Positions 44,204 through 53,138 of a DNA stretch of 64,000 nt are shown piece after piece. The notes under the pieces were generated by a model. The model was given only the letters and a program-made list of their open reading frames with translations. It was not told the origin of the DNA and made no database searches. The position numbers were made by a program, and so were the translations under genes. The DNA comes from Erysipelotrichaceae bacterium (GTDB taxonomy: Bacteria; Bacillota_I; Bacilli_A; Erysipelotrichales; Coprobacillaceae), in NCBI GenBank assembly GCA_018365815.1, contig JAGZJH010000002.1:31333-95332 (forward strand). The letters run 5' to 3'. Each line of letters starts with the position of its first letter. The first letter of the stretch is position 1.

Positions 44204-45080
44204 TTATCATCATAGAAGTTTCAAAAGTTATATTAAACTCTTGTAATAGTAATTGAATATCTTCAATGCAATCTTTTGCCTTTTTGTAATTGATATTTTG
44301 TTTAGGTAAAGATTGTAAAGTAATATTTGCATTTGGAAGTTTTAATGTTTCTACACCAATGGCATCGATATATTTTTTAATGCCTTCAAAGCCACTTTTT
44401 GAGTAATCTTCAATTTTTTGAAGAACTTTAGATACTTTTTTATGATCTTTTATAAAAATGGCTGCTTGTGGATAACCATATTCAAGACCTTTAACTTTGG
44501 CATATTCTTCTTGTAAATCTTTAATAATATTAAGTTCAATGCCTTCTTCTTTTGCTTTTAAAATAGTGGCACTGGCTAATGGTTCAGCTAACAAGCCAAC
44601 TTTTACTTTTTGAAGTAGGAGTTGTGATTGAACTAGATTTCCGGCATTGTAATAATTAGGGGTTAAAGTTGTTTGAATATTAGAATTATTGTAAATTTTT
44701 TCTGGTACTGCTCCATTTCCAAATAAGGAAATTTCACCGATTTGGTTTAAACTTTCTTCGCTTTCACCGACTAAATACAAATTTCCCCATGTTAAAATGC
44801 TTTCTAATCGATAATTTGTTTCTTTGGTACTAATTAGCTTTGTACCAAGATTAATAGGGGCGATGATGATGTCGTAATTACTATTTTCTTTTGATAATTC
44901 CGCAATCAGTAAATCTGTTCCATCAACAATAGTGACTTCATGTTCATTGTAAATATTCGTTAAAGCGAGGCTTGGGGCACCGCTAGGACAAAGTATTTTA
45001 AGTTTTTTACTTTCTTTAGGTGAAGAAGAACAGCCGGTGAGTATTAATAGAAAGCATAGTAACCATTTAATGAGTTTCAT
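44196..45080 (-). CDS. ABC importer substrate-binding lipoprotein, NMT1/SsuA type
   Basis: A 294-residue lipoprotein with the lipobox LTGC (Cys17). The mature start KKLKILCPSGAPSLALTNIY and YDIIIAPINLGTKLI follow the SsuA/NMT1-like family (G-A-P-[AS]-[IL]-A), and QLLLQKVKVGLLAEPLAS is typical. Ligand unknown: small sulfonates, hydroxymethylpyrimidine and other cofactors are bound by relatives. Its place 2 bases after the hydrogenase catalytic gene suggests a nutrient tied to hydrogenase function, which is inference. Confidence 0.8.
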   Translation of the reverse strand: MKLIKWLLCFLLILTGCSSSPKESKKLKILCPSGAPSLALTNIYNEHEVTIVDGTDLLIAELSKENSNYDIIIAPINLGTKLISTKETNYRLESILTWGNLYLVGESEESLNQIGEISLFGNGAVPEKIYNNSNIQTTLTPNYYNAGNLVQSQLLLQKVKVGLLAEPLASATILKAKEEGIELNIIKDLQEEYAKVKGLEYGYPQAAIFIKDHKKVSKVLQKIEDYSKSGFEGIKKYIDAIGVETLKLPNANITLQSLPKQNINYKKAKDCIEDIQLLLQEFNITFETSMMINE

Positions 45081-45082
45081 AC

Positions 45083-46837
45083 TTATTCCTCATCGTATTT
45101 CTTTTTAGGGTGATAAGTAGTGTGTAAAAGTGTATGTGCTAAATGAGAATTTGGAGCCCCTAGGTAGTTTTTATAAAGTTCTTGAATTTGTTTGTTTTTA
45201 TGTGATTTTCTTTGTGGTAAACTTAAATCTTCATCATACAATGCTTTAGCACGTGCTTTTTTATGATCGAAACCACTATTTCTCACAAAGGCATTAACAT
45301 AAGATTGCCCACCACCATTGATACAACCACCGGGACAACCCATAATTTCGATAAAATGATATGGTGAAGTGTGGTTTTTAATTTGTTCTAGTAAAGGTTT
45401 AGCCACTGACATTGATTGAGCGACTGCGACTTTAAGTTCTAAATCACCCACTTGTAAAGTGGCTTCTTTTAATCCCTCAACCCCACGTACCATTTGATAA
45501 TCTACTTTTTCAAGATCTTGTTGTGTTAAAACATCAACGACAGTTCTTAATGCAGCTTCCATTACGCCACCGCTTGTTCCAAAAATAGCACCGGCACCGG
45601 TATATTCACCAAATAAATCTTGGTCAAATTTTTCATCTGGTAAGTCATTAAAATGAATACCAAACATTTTAATCAATTTCCCAAGTTCACGAGTAGTTAA
45701 TACCGCATCAACATCTTTAATTTCATCTTTAATCATTTCAGGACGTTCTTTTTCCCCTTTTTTGGCAGTACAAGGCATGATACTTACGACATAAATATCT
45801 TTTGGATCAATTTGGTTGACTTTGGCGTAATATGATTTAGCCATTGCCCCAAACATCATATGAGGAGATTTACAGCTCGATAAATGGTCTAAGACTTCTG
45901 GGTAGTATTTTTCTGCATAATTAATCCAACCTGGAGAACAAGAAGTAATCATTGGTAAAACACCATCATTTTGTAAACGATTGATAAATTCATAGCTTTC
46001 TTCCATAATCGTTAAATCTGCGGCAAAGTTTGTATCATAGACTTTATCAAAACCAATTAATCTTAAAGCAGCGACCATTTTTCCTGTTACTCGCGTACCA
46101 ATAGGCATACCAAATTCTTCACCTAAACTTGCTCTAATTGCAGGAGCGGTTTGTACGATGACATGTTTAGTTGAATCGTTTAAAGCATTAATAACATCAT
46201 GGATTTCTTCTTTTTCATGTAATGCACCTACTGGACAAACGTTAATACATTGTCCACATTGAATACAGTTTACATGGGCTAAACTTTTATCGTAAACTGG
46301 TGCAACTTTTGTTTTAAAGCCACGATCGATAAATCCTAATACACTGATTCCTTGATATTTTTCACAAGCGGCAACACATCGTCCACAAAGGACACATTTT
46401 GAAGAATCACGGACAATTCCAGGTGAAACTTCATCAAATGTCGGGGTTGTTTTTTCATCGGCAAAAGCATCTTCACGTACCCCTAGTTCTTGACATAAAC
46501 GTTGTAATTCACAGTTTGTATTACGGATACATGATAAACAATCTTTCGAGTGGTTGGAAACAATTAATTCCACAACATTTTTACGAGCGTTTAAAGCACG
46601 TCTTGAGTGTGTTTTAACGACTAATCCCTCACTGACTGGATAGACACAAGCAGCACATAAAGTTTTTGCCCCTTCGATTTCAACTTGACATACTCGACAA
46701 GCCCCCGTTCCAGTTAAATCTTTTAAGTAGCATAAAGTAGGAATATGAATTCCATTTGCCTTAGCAGCTTCTAAAACAGTTTGTCCCGGTATTGCTTCTA
46801 CTTCTCGGTTATTGATTTTAAACTTTATTTTTTCCAT
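45083..46837 (-). CDS. hndD: [FeFe]-hydrogenase catalytic subunit (HndD/HydA)
   Basis: A 584-residue enzyme making or using H2. N-terminal [2Fe-2S] (Cys36, 47, 50, 64), the His-Cys3 cluster (HSKDCLSCIRNTNC), two [4Fe-4S] clusters (CVLCGRCVAAC and CIQCGQCINVC), then the H-cluster motifs TSCSPGW, MPCTAKKGE and MGCPGGCINGGGQ. All cluster ligands are present. With the NuoE- and NuoF-like subunits of this operon it forms the trimeric or tetrameric soluble complex that couples NAD(P)H and ferredoxin to hydrogen. Maturation genes hydEFG are not in the window. Confidence 0.96.
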   Translation of the reverse strand: MEKIKFKINNREVEAIPGQTVLEAAKANGIHIPTLCYLKDLTGTGACRVCQVEIEGAKTLCAACVYPVSEGLVVKTHSRRALNARKNVVELIVSNHSKDCLSCIRNTNCELQRLCQELGVREDAFADEKTTPTFDEVSPGIVRDSSKCVLCGRCVAACEKYQGISVLGFIDRGFKTKVAPVYDKSLAHVNCIQCGQCINVCPVGALHEKEEIHDVINALNDSTKHVIVQTAPAIRASLGEEFGMPIGTRVTGKMVAALRLIGFDKVYDTNFAADLTIMEESYEFINRLQNDGVLPMITSCSPGWINYAEKYYPEVLDHLSSCKSPHMMFGAMAKSYYAKVNQIDPKDIYVVSIMPCTAKKGEKERPEMIKDEIKDVDAVLTTRELGKLIKMFGIHFNDLPDEKFDQDLFGEYTGAGAIFGTSGGVMEAALRTVVDVLTQQDLEKVDYQMVRGVEGLKEATLQVGDLELKVAVAQSMSVAKPLLEQIKNHTSPYHFIEIMGCPGGCINGGGQSYVNAFVRNSGFDHKKARAKALYDEDLSLPQRKSHKNKQIQELYKNYLGAPNSHLAHTLLHTTYHPKKKYDEE

Positions 46838-46846
46838 ATTTAATCC

Positions 46847-48646
46847 CTACTTTCTTAAAATAGCATTGAAATGACAAGCTTTCATACAGTTACCGCACTT
46901 AATACATTTTTCTTGATCGATTTTATAAGTTTCTTTTCCGACAGCCCCGCTAATCGCACTGACTGGACATTGTCTTGCACATAAACCACATTTACGGCAT
47001 TTTTCTTCTAAGATTTCATAATTTAATAAATCTTTGCAAATTCCGGCAGGACATTTTTTATCAACGATATGTGCGATGTATTCATCTCTAAAATGTTCAA
47101 GTGTTGAAAGTACTGGATTAGGTGCAGATTGACCTAAACCACATAATGCTGTGTCTTTAATTGTATGAGATAAAGTTTCAAGTTCTTCAAGTAATTCCAT
47201 TGTCCCTTCACCTTTACAAATTTTTTCTAATATTTCAAGTAAACGTTTAGTTCCTACACGACATGGTGTACATTTTCCACATGATTCGTCAACAATAAAG
47301 TCCATATAGAAACGAGCCACATCGACCATACAGTTGTCTTCATCTAAAACAATCATTCCACCTGATCCCATCATTGAACCAAGATTCACTAATTCATCAA
47401 AACCAATAGGCGTATCTAAGTGTTGTTCAGTTAAGCACCCACCACTAGGTCCTCCGGTTTGTACGGCTTTAAATTCTTTACGATTTGGACAACCGCCACC
47501 GATTTCATAAATAACTTCACGCAAAGTTGTTCCCATTGGAACTTCAACTAAACCGGTATTTGTAATTTTTCCACCTAAGGCAAATACTTTAGTTCCCGAA
47601 GAGGTTTGAGTACCGATTGATTTAAACCACTTAGCCCCATTATTAATAATTTGAGGAATGTTGGCATAAGTTTCAACGTTGTTGATAATTGTCGGTTTTT
47701 GCCAAACCCCACTTTTTGCTGGAAATGGTGGTTTTGGAATAGGCATACCACGTTCACCATGAATAGATTGAATTAAGGCAGTTTCTTCTCCGCAAACAAA
47801 AGCACCGGCACCAAGTCTGATTTCAAGGTTGAATGAAAAATCAGAGCCTAAAATATGCTCGCCTAGTAATCCTAAGTCTTGAGCTTGTTTAATAGCGTGT
47901 TCTAGTCGTTCAACGGCAATAGGATATTCTGCACGAATATAAATATAACCATGACGAGCCCCAATGGCATAACCGGCAATTGTCATTGCTTCTAATATAG
48001 CATGAGGATTACCTTCTAAAATAGATCGATCCATAAATGCCCCGGGATCTCCTTCATCAGCATTACAAATAACGTATTTTTCATCGCCTTCTTCATTATA
48101 AGCAAATTGCCATTTTACGCCGGTTAAGAAGCCTCCGCCTCCTCGACCTCTTAAACCGCTCATTTTAACTTCGTTAATGACATCTTGAGGACTCATTTCA
48201 GATAATACTTTTCCTAAAGCCATGTAACCATCTTTTCCGATGTATTCTTCGATATTCTCAGGATCAATGACACCACAGTTATTTAAAGCAATACGTTTTT
48301 GTTTGGCGTAAAATTTAGTTTGATTAATGTCTAAAATTTCTTTAGAAACTTGATCACTTTCATTAAGCATTAAACGTTGAACAGGACGTCCTTTATAAAA
48401 GTGTTCATGAACAATTTCTTTAACATCGCTGATTTTAACAGATTTATATATAATATTATCTGGATAAATGGCAACATTAGGACCAAAGCCACATAATCCT
48501 AAACAACCTGTTTTTAATACTGTCACTTCACTTTCTAAACCAATACTATGAATTTCTTCTTTAAATGCAGTAATAACTTCACCAGAGTTTCCAATGGTAC
48601 AACCAGTTCCTGCACATACCATAACTTGTATTCTTTCCATCGTCAT
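46847..48646 (-). CDS. hndC: Hydrogenase NuoF-like flavoprotein subunit (HndC/HydB)
   Basis: A 599-residue diaphorase. An N-terminal thioredoxin-like [2Fe-2S] domain (CAGTGC...CLGLCG), the FMN/NAD core with LRGRGGGGFLTGVKW (~170) and AFVCGEETALIQSI, the [4Fe-4S] site SCGKCTPCRVG, and a C-terminal pair of ferredoxin clusters (CRKCGLCARQC and CIKCGNCMKAC). It accepts or delivers electrons to NAD(P)H and is the proposed site of flavin-based bifurcation. The ATG at 48646 has GGAGGCATG upstream. It lies 9 bases before hndD. Confidence 0.95.
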   Translation of the reverse strand: MTMERIQVMVCAGTGCTIGNSGEVITAFKEEIHSIGLESEVTVLKTGCLGLCGFGPNVAIYPDNIIYKSVKISDVKEIVHEHFYKGRPVQRLMLNESDQVSKEILDINQTKFYAKQKRIALNNCGVIDPENIEEYIGKDGYMALGKVLSEMSPQDVINEVKMSGLRGRGGGGFLTGVKWQFAYNEEGDEKYVICNADEGDPGAFMDRSILEGNPHAILEAMTIAGYAIGARHGYIYIRAEYPIAVERLEHAIKQAQDLGLLGEHILGSDFSFNLEIRLGAGAFVCGEETALIQSIHGERGMPIPKPPFPAKSGVWQKPTIINNVETYANIPQIINNGAKWFKSIGTQTSSGTKVFALGGKITNTGLVEVPMGTTLREVIYEIGGGCPNRKEFKAVQTGGPSGGCLTEQHLDTPIGFDELVNLGSMMGSGGMIVLDEDNCMVDVARFYMDFIVDESCGKCTPCRVGTKRLLEILEKICKGEGTMELLEELETLSHTIKDTALCGLGQSAPNPVLSTLEHFRDEYIAHIVDKKCPAGICKDLLNYEILEEKCRKCGLCARQCPVSAISGAVGKETYKIDQEKCIKCGNCMKACHFNAILRK

Positions 48647-48651
48647 GCCTC

Positions 48652-49017
48652 CTATTGTTTATGTTTTCCAACAGTATATTCATTCAAAACGTGATGATGC
48701 ATTAAATGAGATTCTACCATTTCACTTGCTTTATCTTCGTTCATAAGTACGTAAGTTGTTTTGTTTCCATCTTTGTCAAATACTTCAACAATGGGTTCTA
48801 AAGTACACATTCCAATACAACCGGTTTGTAATACAGAAACAGGGAGGTTATGTTTAGCGACTTCTTCAACTAAACGATTTAATACTGGTCTTGCACCAGC
48901 AGCAATTCCACAAGTAGCCATTCCAACGACTACTCGATATTCCACATCATCATTGCGCATTGACATTTTCTTTTTTGCTTCTTCGCGTAGTTTTTTTAAT
49001 TCTTCTAATGATTTCAT
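48652..49017 (-). CDS. hndB: Hydrogenase [2Fe-2S] thioredoxin-like subunit (HndB type)
   Basis: A 121-residue protein: an N-terminal helix (SLEELKKLREEAKKKM), then a thioredoxin-fold ferredoxin with MATCGIAAGA and TGCIGMCTLEP giving four cysteines. The ATG at 49017 follows AAAGGAAGG; longer starts run into the previous gene. HndB-type subunits carry one electron cluster in the NADP-reducing hydrogenase of Desulfovibrio and relatives. Confidence 0.88.
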   Translation of the reverse strand: MKSLEELKKLREEAKKKMSMRNDDVEYRVVVGMATCGIAAGARPVLNRLVEEVAKHNLPVSVLQTGCIGMCTLEPIVEVFDKDGNKTTYVLMNEDKASEMVESHLMHHHVLNEYTVGKHKQ

Positions 49018-49547
49018 AGACTCATTCCTTCCTTTATATAATCTTTTAACCATAAAATAATTTCAGGTTCGTTAATACTGATCCCATCAAGTATTTTTTT
49101 AATTTCTTTGGTATCTAAACAAAAACTTGTTTTATCATTTTGATAAGTGATTAAATAATCAATATTGGCATTAGCTTGAATTAAAGTGATAATAGTTTCA
49201 CATAAGTCTCCCATTGGGGGAGTATCTAAATGATTTTTAACATAACACCCATAAGTAGTCGTTCCTTCATTTAATTGAGAAGTAATTTTAAATTTTCCAC
49301 CTGTCATTTCTACGCCTTCTTTAAATAATGGAATCCCTAAACCGATACGACGTGTCGTTCTAGTTGTGTAGAAAGGATTAATGACTTGTTTTAATGTTTC
49401 TTCACTCATTCCTTTGCCATTATCTTGAATGGTGATTTCAATTTTATTTTGTATCATACTATCAACAATGTTGATTGTAATTAAAGAAGATAATGCTCGA
49501 ATAGAGTTATAAGCAATATCTAAAATATGCATAGCAATATCTTTCAT
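49014..49547 (-). CDS. HATPase-domain protein of the hydrogenase operon
   Basis: A 177-residue protein with a GHKL/HATPase_c fold: DIAYNSIRAL (N-box), DNGKGMS (G1), RRIGLGIPLF (G2) and GGKFKITSQLNEGTTTY. There is no histidine phosphorylation domain, so it is an ATP-binding module as found in hydrogenase gene clusters of Clostridia. It overlaps hndB by 4 bases. Role unknown; probably regulatory. Confidence 0.8.
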   Translation of the reverse strand: MKDIAMHILDIAYNSIRALSSLITINIVDSMIQNKIEITIQDNGKGMSEETLKQVINPFYTTRTTRRIGLGIPLFKEGVEMTGGKFKITSQLNEGTTTYGCYVKNHLDTPPMGDLCETIITLIQANANIDYLITYQNDKTSFCLDTKEIKKILDGISINEPEIILWLKDYIKEGMSL

Positions 49548-49550
49548 AAA

Positions 49551-50234
49551 CTACCTCCAAAAGTTTTTAAGTTGTTGTGTGGTGATAGTGTGAATAGGTT
49601 CACTGATGTCAATTAATTGATGTGCATCACTGTTAATTAAAAATAGACAATCACGTGTTTGAGGGTATTGTGTTTTAATTTGATGAATTTCATCTTCATT
49701 TTTGACTTCAATTCCATCAAAGCATAAGTCCTTAGGGATAAATCCTAATTGACTAAAGATACTGTAACGTTGATTAAATACATGGGCTAAAACAACTTTT
49801 CCGTTTAGTTCGTGAATAAATTGGATCGTTTGTTCTAATGTTGTATTTAATGAAGTAATCAGTAAATTAGGTTCTTGATCGATAAATTGATCGTTTTTGT
49901 CTAAAATATATTGGTTTCCAAAAAAGGCGGGATTATTTTTAATTGTAATTAAATGTTCATCAAGCCAATTTTGAAGCTGTTTTAATGGTTGATCGTTTTT
50001 AAAATAGGCTAAAATATGAATTTCTTCTTTTGTTTGTAATTCTACGCCATAAAGAATGTGAATTTTTTGATTTGCAATTTGTTTAAATAATTCTAAATGT
50101 TTTGTAGTATTGTGATCAGTAATTGCAATTAATTCAAGTTCTTTAATTAACGCCATGTTGACAATATTGTTGATTGTCATTGAATCATCGCTACAAGGCG
50201 ATAAGCAACTATGAATATGTAAATCATAATACAT
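49551..50234 (-). CDS. PHP-domain metal-dependent phosphoesterase
   Basis: A 227-residue protein of the PHP family: YYDLHIHSCLSPCSDDSMT at the start (metal-binding HxH), AITDHNTTKHL (D-H), the acid region GVELQTKEEIHIL, AHVFNQ and NSDAHQL near the end. All usual metal ligands can be seen. PHP enzymes hydrolyse phosphoesters such as nucleotides or histidinol phosphate. This one recurs within hydrogenase regulatory clusters; the substrate is unknown. Confidence 0.85.
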   Translation of the reverse strand: MYYDLHIHSCLSPCSDDSMTINNIVNMALIKELELIAITDHNTTKHLELFKQIANQKIHILYGVELQTKEEIHILAYFKNDQPLKQLQNWLDEHLITIKNNPAFFGNQYILDKNDQFIDQEPNLLITSLNTTLEQTIQFIHELNGKVVLAHVFNQRYSIFSQLGFIPKDLCFDGIEVKNEDEIHQIKTQYPQTRDCLFLINSDAHQLIDISEPIHTITTQQLKNFWR

Positions 50235-50236
50235 AT

Positions 50237-50566
50237 TTATAATCCTGAGATAATGAGTTTTTTAGTAAGTTCATAGGCAGATAGGGTTGTTTTAAATAAA
50301 GGTAATTTAAGTTCTTTTGCTTTTTCAAGTGTATCTTCATCGACTTCGTGCCCTTCTACAAAAACAATCCCGCCTAATTCTTTAAGAGAAGCCACAGCGA
50401 TGACGTTGATGTGTGTTTGAACAGTTAGCCAAAGTTGATTTTCCGTGGCATTAGCCATGACGACGCTTAATAAATCACCAATGTATAAACTTTCAATGTT
50501 TAAAGTAAGATTAACTTTGTTGATCATTTCAATTTCGTTTAATGTTGAGATTTGTTCAATTGTCAT
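50237..50566 (-). CDS. DRTGG-domain protein
   Basis: A 109-residue protein. The ATG at 50566 follows CGAGGAGGACAA; it overlaps the preceding gene by 4 bases. IGDLLSVVMANA and GGIVFVEGHEVDEDTLEKA with a C-terminal LPLFKTTLSAYELTKKL match the DRTGG fold, which is found beside CBS and HPr-kinase-like domains and is thought to bind nucleotides. A second DRTGG protein lies at 52141-52497; both are part of the hydrogenase regulatory set. Confidence 0.75.
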   Translation of the reverse strand: MTIEQISTLNEIEMINKVNLTLNIESLYIGDLLSVVMANATENQLWLTVQTHINVIAVASLKELGGIVFVEGHEVDEDTLEKAKELKLPLFKTTLSAYELTKKLIISGL

Positions 50567-51741
50567 ATTTGTCCTCCTCGTACACGACAAGTTTCAATAT
50601 TATCTTGTTGATCGACAATTTGTTCAGCAAGGGTGCGACAGTTTGGATAGCCACAAGCCCCACAATCAAATTGTGGTAAAGTGTTTAATATTTCACTGAT
50701 TTGTTTAAAACGTTTCATTCTTTCTTTCATCGACGGTTGTTTAGTTTGCTTATCGATATGTGTTTTATAGTAATCTTCTAAATGAATAGGGGTAATGTTA
50801 GTGGTAGCATTTTCAACAAATTGGTCAATGTTAATACGTCCGATAAATGGATTTGACCATAAAAAGTAGCCTCCGATACATCCTTTATAACAAGCAAATA
50901 ATCCCAGTATTCCAATATCGTCCATATGTCCAAATTCTGCCAGTTCAAGAATTTTTTTTACGTTATTAATTCCCTCAACCGAAACAAGTGGTTTTGAACC
51001 TTGTCCAAATGTGAAAAAATCACTGACAACACTTTGAATACCGGTTAATGACATTTCTAAATCTAATTCCTCTTTGTTTTTTAAACGATTAATTTTAGGA
51101 AATACATGAGAAATACTCATTGCATGATCGATATTAGAATTATGATTACCATAAGGATATTTGGCTAATGTCATTTTAGCCACACATTCACAAAGTGAAT
51201 ATATTCCTACTCGTCCTTTATCTTTTAAACGTTCACGTGCTTTTTTGGCCGCCACTTCAACAGGGTATTCAAAAGGTAATAAATGGTCAATTAAAGTAGG
51301 GTAGTTTGTTTCAATGAGTTTATTAATAGTCGGACAAAATGATGTGATTTTAAGTTCATTTTGATTTTCGACGTAGTTCATTGTTTCTAAATACATGGCC
51401 CCTTCAATATCGCTATATTGTAATACCTCATCAAATCCTAAGGCTTGAATGGCTTTAAATGTTTGTTTGGCTTCTGTGTGATTTTTAAAATCGGATAATA
51501 AACTTGTGGGAACAAGGACAACTTTATAATCATAAGAAGAAAATGTATCTTCCATATGTTCATTTTTAACTTTAAGACCTCGATTTTCACATATTTCGAT
51601 GCAGTGATCGCAATGAATACATTTTTTATTATCAATACTAATTTTATTGTCTTTCATTGAAATTGCACCGGTTGGGCATTTGAGTAAACATTTATGGCAA
51701 TTTTCACAGTTTTCTAAACGATAATAAATGACAGATTTCAT
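50563..51741 (-). CDS. [FeFe]-hydrogenase-like iron-sulfur protein, probably non-catalytic
   Basis: A 392-residue protein. Two N-terminal [4Fe-4S] sites (CENCHKCLLKC and CIHCDHCIEIC) precede a region like the hydrogenase large subunit and a C-terminal Fe-S (PF04060-type) motif FDCGACGYPNC. The positions of the three H-cluster motifs hold TSFCPTINKL, SLCECVAKM and YKGCIGGYF in place of TSC[CS]P, MPCxxKKxE and MxCPGGCxxGGG, so several ligands or proton-transfer residues differ. It resembles the sensory or accessory hydrogenase-like proteins of Clostridial clusters, and redox sensing is the likeliest role. Confidence 0.75.
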   Translation of the reverse strand: MKSVIYYRLENCENCHKCLLKCPTGAISMKDNKISIDNKKCIHCDHCIEICENRGLKVKNEHMEDTFSSYDYKVVLVPTSLLSDFKNHTEAKQTFKAIQALGFDEVLQYSDIEGAMYLETMNYVENQNELKITSFCPTINKLIETNYPTLIDHLLPFEYPVEVAAKKARERLKDKGRVGIYSLCECVAKMTLAKYPYGNHNSNIDHAMSISHVFPKINRLKNKEELDLEMSLTGIQSVVSDFFTFGQGSKPLVSVEGINNVKKILELAEFGHMDDIGILGLFACYKGCIGGYFLWSNPFIGRINIDQFVENATTNITPIHLEDYYKTHIDKQTKQPSMKERMKRFKQISEILNTLPQFDCGACGYPNCRTLAEQIVDQQDNIETCRVRGGQI

Positions 51742-52148
51742 TAGTAAAACCTCATTTTAAGATGTGTGCCATTTGGGGAAGATGTAATATTAAATTCAGT
51801 TGCCACACGTTTCATATTGACAAGTCCCATACCGGCTCCAAAACCAAGTGCTCTAGCTTTTGAAGAAGCCGTAGAATAGCCGGGTTGCATGGCTTTTTCT
51901 AAATTTTCAATTCCCGGTCCCACATCATCAAAGTTTAATGTCACTTCACCTTCATCGTTTAACTCAAATGTGATTTTGCCACCATCGCTATGAATAATCA
52001 TATTAATTTCTGCTTCATAACAAGCAATAGCAATATTGCGTAAAATACTTTTATCCAAGCCGAGTTGTTTAAGTGTTCGTTTAATTTCACTTGAGACTTT
52101 TCCCGCATCATCATAATTATCTTTTTCGATTGTATAATATTTAATCAT
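51741..52148 (-). CDS. HATPase (anti-sigma RsbW-like) protein
   Basis: A 135-residue protein starting at the ATG at 52148, inside the end of the previous gene. It has the serine-kinase/anti-sigma HATPase pattern: ACYEAEINMIIHSDGG (N-box), DDVGPGIENLEKAMQPG and FGAGMGLVNMKRVA. ATP binding is expected; phosphorylation of a partner is possible. The starting segment GKVSSEIKRTLKQLGLD is typical of the versions found next to DRTGG genes and hydrogenases. Confidence 0.82.
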   Translation of the reverse strand: MIKYYTIEKDNYDDAGKVSSEIKRTLKQLGLDKSILRNIAIACYEAEINMIIHSDGGKITFELNDEGEVTLNFDDVGPGIENLEKAMQPGYSTASSKARALGFGAGMGLVNMKRVATEFNITSSPNGTHLKMRFY

Positions 52149-52497
52149 TGTGACTAAGTGCTTGGTAAATTTTGCCACAGGTTTCATACATTGTCATATT
52201 CACCCCAAATAAAGAAATTCCGGAAGTTTTCGCAATTTGAATATCACTTTGTTGAGGTTGTTTGCTTCGAACGTAGATAATCACTGTTAAATCAAGCATT
52301 TCAGCAGTTCGTAACGATTGTGTATTGACTAAGCCGGTTAGAAATAAGGTTTCTTCATGATCGTCTTTAATTAGCGCTAAAGCATCACTCATTAAGTCAC
52401 TGGCAAACACATCGTTATAATTTTTTTCTAATACAGACTCATCGTTAAGATAAATAGTAGATGCATTAAGAAGTTGAATAATTTCTTTAAGTTTCAT
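52141..52497 (-). CDS. DRTGG-domain protein, first in the set
   Basis: A 118-residue protein with MKLKEIIQLLNAS at the start, ASDLMSDALALI, and SGISLFGVNMTMYETCGKIYQ at the end, the DRTGG-fold layout seen in HPr-kinase-like regulatory proteins. It abuts the NuoE-like gene stop by overlap of 1 base. Likely nucleotide-sensing, inferred from family. Confidence 0.78.
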   Translation of the reverse strand: MKLKEIIQLLNASTIYLNDESVLEKNYNDVFASDLMSDALALIKDDHEETLFLTGLVNTQSLRTAEMLDLTVIIYVRSKQPQQSDIQIAKTSGISLFGVNMTMYETCGKIYQALSHND

Positions 52498-52994
52498 TAA
52501 ACAAGAAATTCTGATCCGTCTTTTTTGTAAGACAAAATAAGATATTTTAAGTCATCAAGTTGTTTTGAACAACCATATACTACACCATCTACACTCACTA
52601 CCGGTGCTAATCCACAAGCACCTACACAACGTGTCGCATCGATTGAAAATAAACCATCTTCACTTGTTCCATTCACCGGTGCACCAGTCATTTCAACAAG
52701 TAAATCAAGAATAGTTTGTGAACCATTGACATAACAAGCAGTTCCTAAACAAACGCCAATCACGTGTTCCCCTTTTGGAACAGTGGTAAATTGGGTATAA
52801 AAAGTAACTACGCCATAGATTTTAGAAACCGGAATGTCTAATATTTCACTCATCATTTGCATTGCTTTAAATGGGATATAGCCAAGTTCATTTTGAATTT
52901 CGTGTAAAATTAATTTGACCGGTCCTTTTTCGTTTTTATGACGATAAATGACATCGTCAATAAAGTCAATTGACTTTTGATTTAACTTTTCCAT
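52497..52994 (-). CDS. hndA: Hydrogenase NuoE-like [2Fe-2S] subunit (HndA/HydC)
   Basis: A 165-residue protein with a helical N-terminus (VKLILHEIQNELGYIP) and the thioredoxin-like cluster domain: CLGTACYVNGS and TRCVGACGLAPVVSVDG give the four Cys ligands. It passes electrons between the flavoprotein and the catalytic subunit. It is the first gene of the leftward operon, with AGAGGTG before the ATG and a cre site upstream. Confidence 0.93.
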   Translation of the reverse strand: MEKLNQKSIDFIDDVIYRHKNEKGPVKLILHEIQNELGYIPFKAMQMMSEILDIPVSKIYGVVTFYTQFTTVPKGEHVIGVCLGTACYVNGSQTILDLLVEMTGAPVNGTSEDGLFSIDATRCVGACGLAPVVSVDGVVYGCSKQLDDLKYLILSYKKDGSEFLV

Positions 52995-53048
52995 TTCAAC
53001 ACCTCTTTCTTTTCTTATACTTACATTTTAACATTATTTCCTATGAAA

Positions 53049-53062
53049 TGATAGCGTTTTCA
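53049..53062. promoter_or_regulatory. cre site upstream of the hydrogenase operon
   Basis: TGATAGCGTTTTCA (on the other strand TGAAAACGCTATCA) fits the CcpA consensus TGWAANCGNTNWCA. It lies 55 bases before hndA and 77 bases before the rightward AI-2E-family gene, so it can serve either. CcpA control is inferred. Confidence 0.6.
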
Positions 53063-53138
53063 CTCATGAAATAAATTACTATTGTTTATCAAAAGTAGGG
53101 ATAATTATGTTAAAATATATGACAAAGTAGGTGATTTA

